From: Albidovulum sp.
GTDB taxonomy: Bacteria; Pseudomonadota; Alphaproteobacteria; Rhodobacterales; Rhodobacteraceae
DNA: 64,000 nt
Assembly (NCBI GenBank): GCA_020637635.1
Contig: JACKKB010000009.1
Coordinates: 62,001-126,000, forward strand
Reading direction: 5' to 3'
The notes under the pieces were generated by a model. It did not search any database and was not told the origin of the DNA. It saw nothing but the letters and a program-made list of their open reading frames with translations. Shown one piece after another: positions 26,199-34,270 of the stretch. The translations under genes were made by a program, and so were the position numbers. Each line of letters opens with the position of its first letter. Position 1 is the stretch's first letter.

Positions 26199-26875
26199 GG
26201 CGCCCCCAGAAGCCGCTCGGCGAGCTCGGGCAGCGCGTCGAAATGATCGAGAAGAGCCTCGGGCGCGAAGCGCGCGACGCCGCCACCTTCGGGCCCGAAG
26301 GTGACGAGCGTGACCGGCACCCCGGCCGCGGCGCCGGTCTTGCGGTCGGTCTCGGTGTCGCCGATCAGGACCGACCGCGCGGCGAAGCCGCCGGCCCGCT
26401 CCACGGCCAGACGGTAGGGTGCCGGATCGGGCTTGCGCACCGGCAGCGTGTCGGCACCGACGAGCGATCCGAACAGCCCCTGCACGCCCAGCCGGTCGAT
26501 CAGGATCGCGGCCAGGCGCTCGGGCTTGTTGGTGCAGATGCCGGTGGCGAAGCCGCGCGTGCGCAGCGCCTCGACGGCCGCGACGGCACCGGGATAGAGC
26601 CGCGTCTCGCGGTCGATCCCGGCCTCGTAGGCCGCGAGAAGCTCGGGATACCAGCGGTCGACCTCGGCCTCGAGCGCCGGCCCCGGCGCCCGGCCCTGCC
26701 GGCCGAGCCCGAGCCGCAGCATCGCCCGCCCGCCGTGAAAGGCGGTAAGCGCATCGGCAGCGTGATCGAGAAGCGCGCCGGCGCCCATCGCCTCGAAACA
26801 CGCATTCGCCGCCGCCACCAGATCGGCCGAGGTATCGGCGAGCGTGCCGTCGAGATCGAAAATGACTGTCCGCAT
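26195..26875 (-). CDS. gph: phosphoglycolate phosphatase-type HAD hydrolase
   Basis: 226 aa. HAD motifs in order: VIFDLDGTLADTSADL (motif I, nucleophile Asp), ICTNKPE (motif II region), RKPDPAPY (motif III Lys) and VLIGDTETDRKTG (motif IV Asp). The cap domain is of the Gph type (AFHGGRAMLRLGLG). It probably removes phosphate from 2-phosphoglycolate, but HAD substrates are hard to assign. It is divergent from glmU with a 124-bp gap. Confidence 0.88.
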   Translation of the reverse strand: MRTVIFDLDGTLADTSADLVAAANACFEAMGAGALLDHAADALTAFHGGRAMLRLGLGRQGRAPGPALEAEVDRWYPELLAAYEAGIDRETRLYPGAVAAVEALRTRGFATGICTNKPERLAAILIDRLGVQGLFGSLVGADTLPVRKPDPAPYRLAVERAGGFAARSVLIGDTETDRKTGAAAGVPVTLVTFGPEGGGVARFAPEALLDHFDALPELAERLLGAP

Positions 26876-26999
26876 ACGCCTTCCTATCCTGCGCCGCAGC
26901 GGCGATTGTAACCCGCCGAAAGAAGTATTGATCCCCGCCCCCTTGCGACAAGTCCACCCTTGGTTAAAACGGGCCGCAGACAAAGGAAAGCTTCCATTC

Positions 27000-28349
27000 A
27001 TGGCCACCGCTCTCATCATTCTGGCCGCCGGACAGGGCACGCGGATGAATTCCGAACTGCCTAAGGTGCTGCACCGCGTGGCCGGCGCGCCGCTTCTGGT
27101 GCACGCCATGTCGGCGGCCGCGCCGCTCGGCGCCGAGCGCACCTTCGTCGTCGCCGGACATGGCGCCGAGGCCGTCCGGGCGGCCGCCCTTGCCCATGAC
27201 GAGACGGTCGAGGTGGTGATCCAGAGCGAACAGAAGGGCACCGGCCATGCCGTGGCCCAGGCGCTGCCGCACCTGCAGGATTTCGCGGGCAAGGTGATCG
27301 TGCTCTTCGGCGACACGCCGTTCATCCGCGCCGAGACGCTCGAGGCGATGCTCGCCGCCCGATCGGATGTGGTCGTGCTCGGCTTCGAGGCGGCGGATCC
27401 CAAGCGCTACGGCCGGCTCGTCGTGCATTCCGGCCATCTGTTCGGCATTGTCGAATACAAGGATGCGACCGAGGACCAGCGCGCGATCACGCTGTGCAAC
27501 AGCGGCGTCATCTGCGCCGATGCGTCCCTCATGAGCCGGCTCGTGGCCGGTCTCGGCACGACGAACGCGGCCGGCGAGTACTACCTCACCGATATCGTCG
27601 CCGCCGCCCGCGCCGCGGGACTGACGGCCGAGGTCGTGACCTGCCCCGAGCACGAGACGCTCGGCGTCAATACCCGCGCCGACCTGGCCGAGGCCGAGGC
27701 CGCCTTCCAGGCCCGCAAGCGCGTCGAGATGATGGAAGATGGCGTCACCCTGACCGCGCCGGACACGGTCTACTTCGCCTTCGACACGGTGGTCGGCCGC
27801 GAGACGGTGATCGGCCCGAACGTGGTCTTCGGGCCCGGAACCACGGTCGAATCCGGTGCGGTGATCGAGGCCTTCTGCCACCTGACGGGCTGCCATGTCT
27901 CGCGCGGCGCCTCGGTCGGCCCCTTCGCCCGGCTGCGCCCCGGCGCCGAACTGGCCGAAGACGTGCATGTCGGCAATTTCGTCGAGATCAAGAACGCCAT
28001 CCTCGACGAGGGCGTGAAGGTGGGCCACCTGACCTATCTCGGCGATGCCGACGTGGGCGCGCGCACCAATATCGGCGCCGGCACCGTCACCTGCAACTAC
28101 GATGGCGTGATGAAGCACCGCACGACGATCGGCGCCGATGTCTTCATCGGGTCAGACACGATGCTGGTGGCACCGGTGACGGTCGGCGCGGGCGCGCTCA
28201 CGGGCTCGGGTTCGGTCATCACCGAAAACGTGCCCGCCGGTGCCGTGGCGCTTGGCCGCGCGGCCCAGGTGGTAAAACCGGGGCTGGCGGCGAAATTGTT
28301 CGAAAAGTTGAAGGCCGAGAAAGCCAGGCGCCAGAAAGCGAAAGAATAA
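27000..28349 (+). CDS. glmU: bifunctional UDP-N-acetylglucosamine pyrophosphorylase / glucosamine-1-phosphate acetyltransferase
   Basis: 449-aa enzyme making UDP-GlcNAc for cell wall and LPS. The ATG of MATALIILAAGQGTRMNSE is chosen; AAAGGAAAG lies ~9 bases upstream. The N-terminal uridyltransferase domain has LAAGQGTRMNSELPKVLH, and QKGTGHAVAQAL follows. From ~residue 255 the hexapeptide left-handed beta-helix acetyltransferase domain includes VGHLTYLGDADVGARTNIGA and GSGSVITENVPAGAVALGRA. The stop overlaps the glmS start (TAATG). Confidence 0.97.
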   Translation: MATALIILAAGQGTRMNSELPKVLHRVAGAPLLVHAMSAAAPLGAERTFVVAGHGAEAVRAAALAHDETVEVVIQSEQKGTGHAVAQALPHLQDFAGKVIVLFGDTPFIRAETLEAMLAARSDVVVLGFEAADPKRYGRLVVHSGHLFGIVEYKDATEDQRAITLCNSGVICADASLMSRLVAGLGTTNAAGEYYLTDIVAAARAAGLTAEVVTCPEHETLGVNTRADLAEAEAAFQARKRVEMMEDGVTLTAPDTVYFAFDTVVGRETVIGPNVVFGPGTTVESGAVIEAFCHLTGCHVSRGASVGPFARLRPGAELAEDVHVGNFVEIKNAILDEGVKVGHLTYLGDADVGARTNIGAGTVTCNYDGVMKHRTTIGADVFIGSDTMLVAPVTVGAGALTGSGSVITENVPAGAVALGRAAQVVKPGLAAKLFEKLKAEKARRQKAKE

Positions 28350-30163
28350 TGTGTGGTATTGTCGGGGTCCTTGGGGACCATGAAGTCGCGCCTCTGCTTG
28401 TCGAGGCGCTGAAACGGCTGGAATACCGCGGCTATGACTCGGCCGGGATCGCGACCGTCCACAAGGGCCGGCTCGACCGTCGCCGCGCGGTCGGCAAGCT
28501 CGTGAACCTTTCCGACCTTCTCGTCCACGAACCGCTCGCCGGCAAGTCGGGCATCGGCCATACCCGCTGGGCCACCCACGGCGCCGCGACCGTGGGCAAT
28601 GCCCATCCGCACCGCTCCGGCCCCGTCGCGGTCGTCCACAACGGCATCATCGAGAACTTCCGCGACCTGCGCGCCGAACTGGCCGAGGCCGGAATCGCCC
28701 CCGAGACCCAGACCGATACCGAGACGGTCGCCCTTCTCACCCGCATGTTCATGGACCGCGGCATGACCCCGCGCGAGGCGGCGCGCGCCACGCTCGCCAA
28801 GCTCGAGGGCGCCTTCGCGCTCCTGTGGCTCTTCGACGGCGAGGACGACCTGATGATCGCCGCCCGCAAGGGCTCGCCGCTGGCCATCGGCCATGGCGAC
28901 GGCGAGATGTTCGTCGGTTCCGATGCCATCGCGCTCGCCCCGATGACCGACCGCATCACCTATCTCGAAGAGGGCGACCACGCCTTTGTCACCCGCACCG
29001 GCGTCGAGATCTTCGACGCCGGCGGCCGCCGCGCCAATCGCGAGATCGCCCGCATCCAGCTCGACGCGACGCGGATCGAGAAGGGTGGCTACAAGCATTT
29101 CATGGCCAAGGAAATCGCCGAACAGCCCGCGGTTCTCGGCGATGCGCTGGCCCATTACGCCGAGGGCGGCGCGCCGAACCTGCCCGAGGGGCTCGACTTC
29201 GCCGCGCTCGACCGGCTGACGCTCGTCGCCTGCGGCACCGCAAGCTATGCCTGCATGGTGGCCAAATACTGGTTCGAGAGCCTCGCCGGGCTGAATTGCG
29301 AGGTCGATATCGCCTCGGAATTCCGCTACCGCGAGCCACCGCTGCCGGAAAGATCCTTTGCCGTCTTCGTCAGCCAGTCGGGTGAAACCGCCGACACGCT
29401 CGCGGCGCTGCGCTACTGCCAGGGCCGGGTTGCGAAGATCGTCGGCGTCGTCAATGTGCCGACCTCCTCGATCGCGCGCGAAAGCGATATCGTCGTGCCG
29501 ATCCACGCCGGGGTCGAGGTCGGCGTCGCCTCGACCAAGGCCTTCACCTGCCAGCTGACCGCGCTTTTCCTGATGGCGCTGAAGGCCGGCGCCGACCGCG
29601 GCCGGCTCGGCCGCGCCGAGATCGCCGGCCATCTCGACGCGCTGCGCCTCCTGCCCGGGCTCGTCAACCAGGCGCTTGCCCGCGAGGGTGAGATCGCGGC
29701 CCTCGCCGAACTTCTGGCCGGGGCCCGGGACGTGCTCTTCCTCGGTCGCGGCGCGCTTTTTCCGCTGGCCCTGGAAGGTGCGCTTAAACTGAAGGAAATC
29801 AGCTATATCCACGCCGAAGGTTACGCATCGGGAGAACTGAAGCACGGGCCGATCGCGCTTATCGACAAGGCCGTGCCGGTGATCGTTCTGGCCCCCACCG
29901 ACGCGCTCTTCGACAAGACCGTCTCGAACATGCAGGAGGTCATGGCACGCCAGGGACGGGTGATCCTGATCACCGATGCCAGGGGCGCCCTCGCCGCGCG
30001 CGAAGGCACCTGGAAGACGCTCGTCCTGCCCGACGTGTCGCCGCTCCTCGCGCCCATCCTCTATGCGGTGCCGGCGCAGCTTCTGGCCTATCACACCGCC
30101 ATCGCCAAGGGCACCGATGTGGACCAGCCGCGCAATCTCGCGAAGTCGGTAACGGTGGAATAG
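28349..30163 (+). CDS. glmS: glutamine--fructose-6-phosphate aminotransferase
   Basis: 604-aa enzyme forming glucosamine-6-phosphate. The ATG starts MCGIVGVLGDHE, with Cys2 as the N-terminal nucleophile of the glutaminase domain after Met removal; RWATHGAATVGNAHPH follows. Two SIS domains occupy the C-terminal half (CGTASYACMVAKYWFE and FLGRGALFPLALEGALKLKE). The C-terminal YHTAIAKGTDVDQPRNLAKSVTVE block is the catalytic isomerase tail. Coupled with glmU by overlap. No glmS ribozyme is seen upstream, as expected outside Firmicutes. Confidence 0.98.
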   Translation: MCGIVGVLGDHEVAPLLVEALKRLEYRGYDSAGIATVHKGRLDRRRAVGKLVNLSDLLVHEPLAGKSGIGHTRWATHGAATVGNAHPHRSGPVAVVHNGIIENFRDLRAELAEAGIAPETQTDTETVALLTRMFMDRGMTPREAARATLAKLEGAFALLWLFDGEDDLMIAARKGSPLAIGHGDGEMFVGSDAIALAPMTDRITYLEEGDHAFVTRTGVEIFDAGGRRANREIARIQLDATRIEKGGYKHFMAKEIAEQPAVLGDALAHYAEGGAPNLPEGLDFAALDRLTLVACGTASYACMVAKYWFESLAGLNCEVDIASEFRYREPPLPERSFAVFVSQSGETADTLAALRYCQGRVAKIVGVVNVPTSSIARESDIVVPIHAGVEVGVASTKAFTCQLTALFLMALKAGADRGRLGRAEIAGHLDALRLLPGLVNQALAREGEIAALAELLAGARDVLFLGRGALFPLALEGALKLKEISYIHAEGYASGELKHGPIALIDKAVPVIVLAPTDALFDKTVSNMQEVMARQGRVILITDARGALAAREGTWKTLVLPDVSPLLAPILYAVPAQLLAYHTAIAKGTDVDQPRNLAKSVTVE

Positions 30164-30700
30164 ATGGCGACCCGGTTCGCCGCCTTCGAGGACAACCACC
30201 GCGCCTTCATCGGCGCGCAGCACATCTTCTTCGTGGCGACCGCCGCCGCCGGGGGTCGCGTGAACCTCTCGCCCAAGGGGATGGACAGCCTGCGCGTGGC
30301 TGGGCCGAACCGCGTCCTGTGGCTGAACGTGACCGGCTCCGGCAACGAGACGGCCGGGCATCTGATTCAGTCGAACCGCATGACGCTCATGTGGTGCGGC
30401 TTCGAAACCCGGCCGCTGATCCTGCGCGCCTACGGGACCGCCCGCACCGTGCATCGGCGCGATGCCGACTGGCCGGCACTCGCGGCGCAGCTGCCGGCCA
30501 TTGCCGGGGCGCGACAGATCTTCGACATGACCGTCGATCTGGTGCAGAGCTCCTGCGGCTACGCGGTGCCGCGGTTCGACCACGCCGGCGAACGCGATAT
30601 CCTCTTGCGCTGGGCCGAGGCCAGAGGCCCCGACGAGCTTGCCCGATACTGGGACGAGAAGAACCGCGCCACGATCGACGGCGCGCCGACCGGGATCTGA
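30164..30700 (+). CDS. pyridoxamine 5'-phosphate oxidase-fold protein
   Basis: 178 aa, beginning directly after the glmS stop. The flavin split-barrel pattern is visible: FVATAAAGGRVNLSPKGMDS and VLWLNVTGSGNETAGHLIQS, then MTLMWCGFETRPLILRAYGT. A second half (MTVDLVQSSCGYAVPRFDH) matches the PNPOx-like group seen in proteobacteria and actinobacteria. FMN or F420-like cofactor use and the substrate are not determined. Likely a downstream passenger of the glm operon. Confidence 0.88.
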   Translation: MATRFAAFEDNHRAFIGAQHIFFVATAAAGGRVNLSPKGMDSLRVAGPNRVLWLNVTGSGNETAGHLIQSNRMTLMWCGFETRPLILRAYGTARTVHRRDADWPALAAQLPAIAGARQIFDMTVDLVQSSCGYAVPRFDHAGERDILLRWAEARGPDELARYWDEKNRATIDGAPTGI

Positions 30701-30706
30701 GCGGCC

Positions 30707-31387
30707 ATGGCGATCACGCACGAGGCAGCCATCGCGGCCCTCATCGCGCTGGAGGACCGCGCGCGGGCCCGCGACATGGCCGCCTATCACAAGGCGCCGC
30801 GCCGCTATCTCGGCATTCGCGTGCCGGTCGTCACCGATCTGGCGCGCGGCTGGCGCGCGGAGCTCGACGTTCCGGGCCGCGTGGCGCTGGCCGACGCGCT
30901 CTGGCGGACGGATATCCACGAGGCAAGGATCGCCGCCGCGAAACTCCTGACCCAGGCGCGCATCCGTGACGACGGCCCGGTCTGGGAGACCATTGCCGGC
31001 TGGGTGCCCGAGTTCGACGCCTGGGCCATTGCCGATCATGCCTGCGACGCGGGCGGGCGGCGGCTCGTGGCCGACCCCGCCCGGCTCGACACGGTCGAGA
31101 CCTGGACCCGCTCGCCCCATATGTGGAGCCGTCGCGCGGCGCTGGTCGTCACCCTGCCCTGGACCAGACAGAACCACCCGAGCCCCGGCGATCTCGCGAT
31201 CCGCTCGCGCGTCCTCGGCTGGGCGGCCGCCTATGCCGACGACCGGGACTGGTTCATCCAGAAGGCCGTGGCCTGGTGGCTGCGCGATCTCTCCAGACAC
31301 GATCGCGCGCGCGTGCGCGCCTTCCTCGACGAACACGGGGCGCGGCTGAAAGCCTTCGCGCGGCGCGAGGCGGGCAAGTATCTCTGA
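30707..31387 (+). CDS. DNA alkylation repair (AlkD-like) protein
   Basis: 226 aa, all-helical HEAT-like repeats. Family-specific stretches include KAPRRYLGIRVPVVTDLARG, SPHMWSRRAALVVTLPW and DWFIQKAVAWWLRDLSRHD, ending AFARREAGKYL; the Trp/Asp/Arg pattern matches the AlkD glycosylase family that removes positively charged alkylated bases. It is 6 bases downstream of the PNPOx-like gene and probably in the same transcript. Confidence 0.88.
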   Translation: MAITHEAAIAALIALEDRARARDMAAYHKAPRRYLGIRVPVVTDLARGWRAELDVPGRVALADALWRTDIHEARIAAAKLLTQARIRDDGPVWETIAGWVPEFDAWAIADHACDAGGRRLVADPARLDTVETWTRSPHMWSRRAALVVTLPWTRQNHPSPGDLAIRSRVLGWAAAYADDRDWFIQKAVAWWLRDLSRHDRARVRAFLDEHGARLKAFARREAGKYL

Positions 31388-31450
31388 CGTTTTGTCGCGG
31401 GCCGGGGGCGCCCCCTTGCCGAGCGTTTCTCTCAGGCATAGGGTGACGCC

Positions 31451-32452
31451 ATGACCCCGCTCATCGATCCCTTCGCCCGGCCGATCTCCTACCTGCGCGT
31501 CTCGGTGACGGATCGCTGCGATTTCCGCTGCACCTATTGCATGGCCGAGCACATGCAGTTCCTGCCCAAGAAGGACCTCCTGACGCTGGAAGAGCTCGAC
31601 CGGCTCTGTTCGACCTTCATCGGGCTCGGCGTCGAGAAGCTGCGCATCACCGGCGGCGAGCCGCTCGTGCGGCGCGATATCCTGACCTTCTTCCGCTCCG
31701 TCTCGCGCCATCTCCGGACCGGCGCGCTGAAAGAGCTGACGCTGACCACGAACGGCTCGCAGCTGGCACGGTTCGCGGACGATCTCGCGGCCCTCGGCGT
31801 GCGGCGCGTGAATGTCTCGCTCGACACGCTCGATCCGGCGAAGTTCGCCGAGATCACCCGCTGGGGCCGCCTGCCGCAGGTGCTCGAGGGGATCGCGGCC
31901 GCGAAGAAGGCCGGGCTGCGGGTGAAGATCAACGCCGTGGCGCTGAAGGGTTTCAACGAGGACGAGCTTTTCGGGCTCGTCGACTGGTGCGCGGGCGAAG
32001 GCCAGGATCTCACCTTCATCGAGGTCATGCCGATGGGCGAGATGGGCGAGGAGATGCGGCTCGACCAGTACTGGCCGCTGAAGGACCTGCGCGCGCGGCT
32101 GGCGGAACGCTTCACGCTCACCGACCTTGCCGAACGCACCGGTGGCCCGGCGCGCTATGTGCGGATCGGGGAGACCGGACAGAAGATCGGCTTCATCACG
32201 CCGCTCAGCCACAATTTCTGCGAAAGCTGCAACCGGGTGCGGGTGACCTGCACGGGCGAACTCTTCATGTGCCTCGGTCAGGAGGACATGGCCGACCTGC
32301 GCGCGCCCCTGCGCGCCAGCGACAGCGATGCCGGGCTCGAGGCCGCAATCCGCGCCGCCATCGCGCGCAAGCCCAAGGGCCACGATTTCGACTACTCGCG
32401 CCAGCGCGTCGCGGGCCAGGTGAGCCGCCACATGAGCCATACCGGCGGCTGA
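31451..32452 (+). CDS. moaA: GTP 3',8-cyclase, molybdenum cofactor biosynthesis
   Basis: 333-aa radical SAM enzyme of the first step of molybdopterin synthesis. C23, C27 and C30 (DRCDFRCTYCM) bind the SAM cluster. The second [4Fe-4S] cluster ligands are in the C-terminal part (FCESCNRVRVTCTGELFMC). ITGGEPLVRRD is the SAM-binding GGEP motif. The protein ends SHTGG, with the C-terminal double glycine required for activity in the family. A 63-bp gap separates it from the AlkD-like gene. Confidence 0.97.
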   Translation: MTPLIDPFARPISYLRVSVTDRCDFRCTYCMAEHMQFLPKKDLLTLEELDRLCSTFIGLGVEKLRITGGEPLVRRDILTFFRSVSRHLRTGALKELTLTTNGSQLARFADDLAALGVRRVNVSLDTLDPAKFAEITRWGRLPQVLEGIAAAKKAGLRVKINAVALKGFNEDELFGLVDWCAGEGQDLTFIEVMPMGEMGEEMRLDQYWPLKDLRARLAERFTLTDLAERTGGPARYVRIGETGQKIGFITPLSHNFCESCNRVRVTCTGELFMCLGQEDMADLRAPLRASDSDAGLEAAIRAAIARKPKGHDFDYSRQRVAGQVSRHMSHTGG

Positions 32453-32465
32453 GCGCCGGGGCACC

Positions 32466-32546
32466 TCAGACCCCGGCCAGCCGCGCGGCAAGCGCGAGCG
32501 CCGCCGGCAGCGCCGGCTCGATATCATTCGCGCCAAAGACCAGACG
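32466..32546 (-). pseudogene. possible 3'-end remnant of an unidentified gene
   Basis: On the minus strand a 26-codon open stretch reads RLVFGANDIEP then ALPAALALAARLAGV and stops at 32466-32468. Its GC-rich codon use and helix-like ending look like the C-terminus of a typical gene of this genome. An in-frame TAA at 32547-32549 cuts it off just where base composition drops towards the next small gene. I could not identify the parent family. Confidence 0.35.
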
Positions 32547-32606
32547 TTAACGATAAACTAACTGTTTCGCTGCTAGGGCCTTGGACAGATTTCTTGGGGA
32601 GCAGCA

Positions 32607-32945
32607 ATGACTTATCGTGGCCTGAAGCTCAAGTGCGACTTCAGCGTCGGTGAAGCGGTCGGGCAGTTTATCATCTGGCTGCTGCTCACCATTGTTACGC
32701 TCGGTCTCGCCCTCTTCGTCCTTCCCTACTATTTCGTGCGCGCACCGATCAATCGCACGACGCTCGTGGATGCATCAGGGAGAACGGTTGCCCGCCTGCA
32801 TGTCGATGTTGGCTTCAGCGACATCGTGGGGCATGCGCTGGTTTGGCTTCTGCTGACGATCGTCACGCTCGGCCTGGCGTATTTGATCTATTGGCCTGCC
32901 GTCATCAAGCGCGTGTTGAACGCAGTGGTCATCGCGGACCTGTGA
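32607..32945 (+). CDS. small membrane protein with internal duplication (DUF6693-like)
   Basis: 112 aa. Two halves repeat the same design: GEAVGQFIIWLLLTIVTLGL in the first and SDIVGHALVWLLLTIVTLGL in the second, each a membrane helix followed by a partly hydrophobic stretch. From memory it resembles a family called DUF6693; not confirmed. A GGGGAG site lies 8 bases before the ATG. Base composition is visibly lower in GC than the flanks, which suggests recent acquisition. It stands alone between moaA and a converging amidohydrolase. Confidence 0.75.
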   Translation: MTYRGLKLKCDFSVGEAVGQFIIWLLLTIVTLGLALFVLPYYFVRAPINRTTLVDASGRTVARLHVDVGFSDIVGHALVWLLLTIVTLGLAYLIYWPAVIKRVLNAVVIADL

Positions 32946-33015
32946 GAAGAGCGAAGCGCCCCGACCGCGGCGGTCAGCCCTGGGCCGACCACACCCGCCG
33001 GGGCGCCCGCGCCCG

Positions 33016-34182
33016 TCACGCCGCCGGCATCCGCGCCTCGGCCATGCCGGCATACCAGCTCGATCCGAAGGGGATCGCGTTGTCGTCGAAATTGTAGGCC
33101 GGGTGATGGACCATCGCCGTGTCGCCATTGCCGAGGAAGATGTAGGCGCCGGGCCGTTCGTTCAGCATGAAGCTGAAATCCTCGGCCCCCATGAGCGGCG
33201 CTGTATCCGTGTTCACCTTGCCCGATATGCCGCGCGCCACATCGGCGGCGAACGCGGTGTTCTCGTCGGTGTTCACCGTGGCCGGATAGCCGCGCTCGTA
33301 GACGACCTCGGCGGTGGCGCCGAAGGCTGCGGCAAGCTGCGCCGGCAGCGCCTTCACCCGCGCCTCGACCTGATCCTGCACGACGGCGTCGAAGGTCCTG
33401 ACCGTGCCCTTCAGCACCACGTGCTGCGGGATCACGTTATGCGCGTTGGAATCGGTCGAGATGGCGCAGGTGGAGACCACGACCTGTTTCAACGGATCGA
33501 CATTGCGGCTTGCGATCGACTGCAGCGCGACGACGATATGGCTTGCCACCAGAAGCGTGTCGATGCCTTCGTGCGGCTTGGCGGCGTGGCCGCCCTTGCC
33601 GGTGACGCGGATCTCGAACTGGTCGGCCGCCGCCATCATCGGGCCGGGGCGGATCTCGAACTGGCCGACCGGGATGCCGGGCATGTTGTGCATGCCATAG
33701 ACCTCTTCGATGCCCCAGCGCTCCATCATCCCCTCGGCGCACATCTCGCGCCCGCCGCCACCGCCCTCTTCGGCCGGCTGGAAGATGAGCACGACGGTAC
33801 CGTCGAAGTTCCGCGTCTCGGCCAGGTACTTGGCCGCGCCGAGCAGCATCGCGGTGTGCCCGTCATGGCCGCAGGCATGCATGACCCCGGGCGTCTTCGA
33901 GGCATAGTCGAGCCCCGTCGCCTCGCGGATCGGCAGCGCATCCATGTCGGCGCGCAGCCCGATCACCCGGCCCTTGCTGTCGGTCCTGCCGCGGATCACG
34001 CCGACGACCCCGGTGCGGCCGACGCCCTCGGTCACCTCGTCGCAGCCGAAGTCGCGCAGGAGCCCGGCCACCTTGGCGGCGGTGCGGTGCACCTCGAAGA
34101 GCAGTTCGGGGTTCTCGTGGAAGTCCCGGCGCCAGGCGGTGATTTCAGGCATGAGCTCGGCAAAGCGGTTCTTGACCGGCAT
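33016..34182 (-). CDS. M20-family amidohydrolase (hippurate hydrolase-like)
   Basis: 388-aa zinc- or manganese-dependent amidohydrolase. Start at MPVKNRFAELMPEITAWRRD with AAGGGAGAGG upstream. Metal-binding blocks: RADMDALPI, MHACGHDGHTAMLLGAAK, and the acidic EEGGGGG with catalytic Glu. ADQFEIRVTGKGGHAAKPHEG is the dimerisation-domain signature, and the last ligand is in MGAEDFSFML. It likely releases an amino acid from an N-acyl conjugate; substrate unknown. Confidence 0.93.
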   Translation of the reverse strand: MPVKNRFAELMPEITAWRRDFHENPELLFEVHRTAAKVAGLLRDFGCDEVTEGVGRTGVVGVIRGRTDSKGRVIGLRADMDALPIREATGLDYASKTPGVMHACGHDGHTAMLLGAAKYLAETRNFDGTVVLIFQPAEEGGGGGREMCAEGMMERWGIEEVYGMHNMPGIPVGQFEIRPGPMMAAADQFEIRVTGKGGHAAKPHEGIDTLLVASHIVVALQSIASRNVDPLKQVVVSTCAISTDSNAHNVIPQHVVLKGTVRTFDAVVQDQVEARVKALPAQLAAAFGATAEVVYERGYPATVNTDENTAFAADVARGISGKVNTDTAPLMGAEDFSFMLNERPGAYIFLGNGDTAMVHHPAYNFDDNAIPFGSSWYAGMAEARMPAA

Positions 34183-34270
34183 GGTCCTCTCCCTTCGGGG
34201 TTGCGGCGGCAGGCAGGTGCCCGCCCTTCTCGCCGCATGCTGGTTGAAAAGCCCGGCCGGGGCAAGCCGC

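Noticed and set aside
28097..32536. A 1479-codon open frame on the minus strand opposite glmS to moaA
   Set aside because: Antisense shadow of well-identified plus-strand genes; composition is typical of reverse-frame translation.
32956..33006. Inverted repeat GCGCCCCG / CGGGGCGC as terminator between convergent genes
   Set aside because: The loop is about 35 bases and no T tract is present on either strand, so it is too weak to call.
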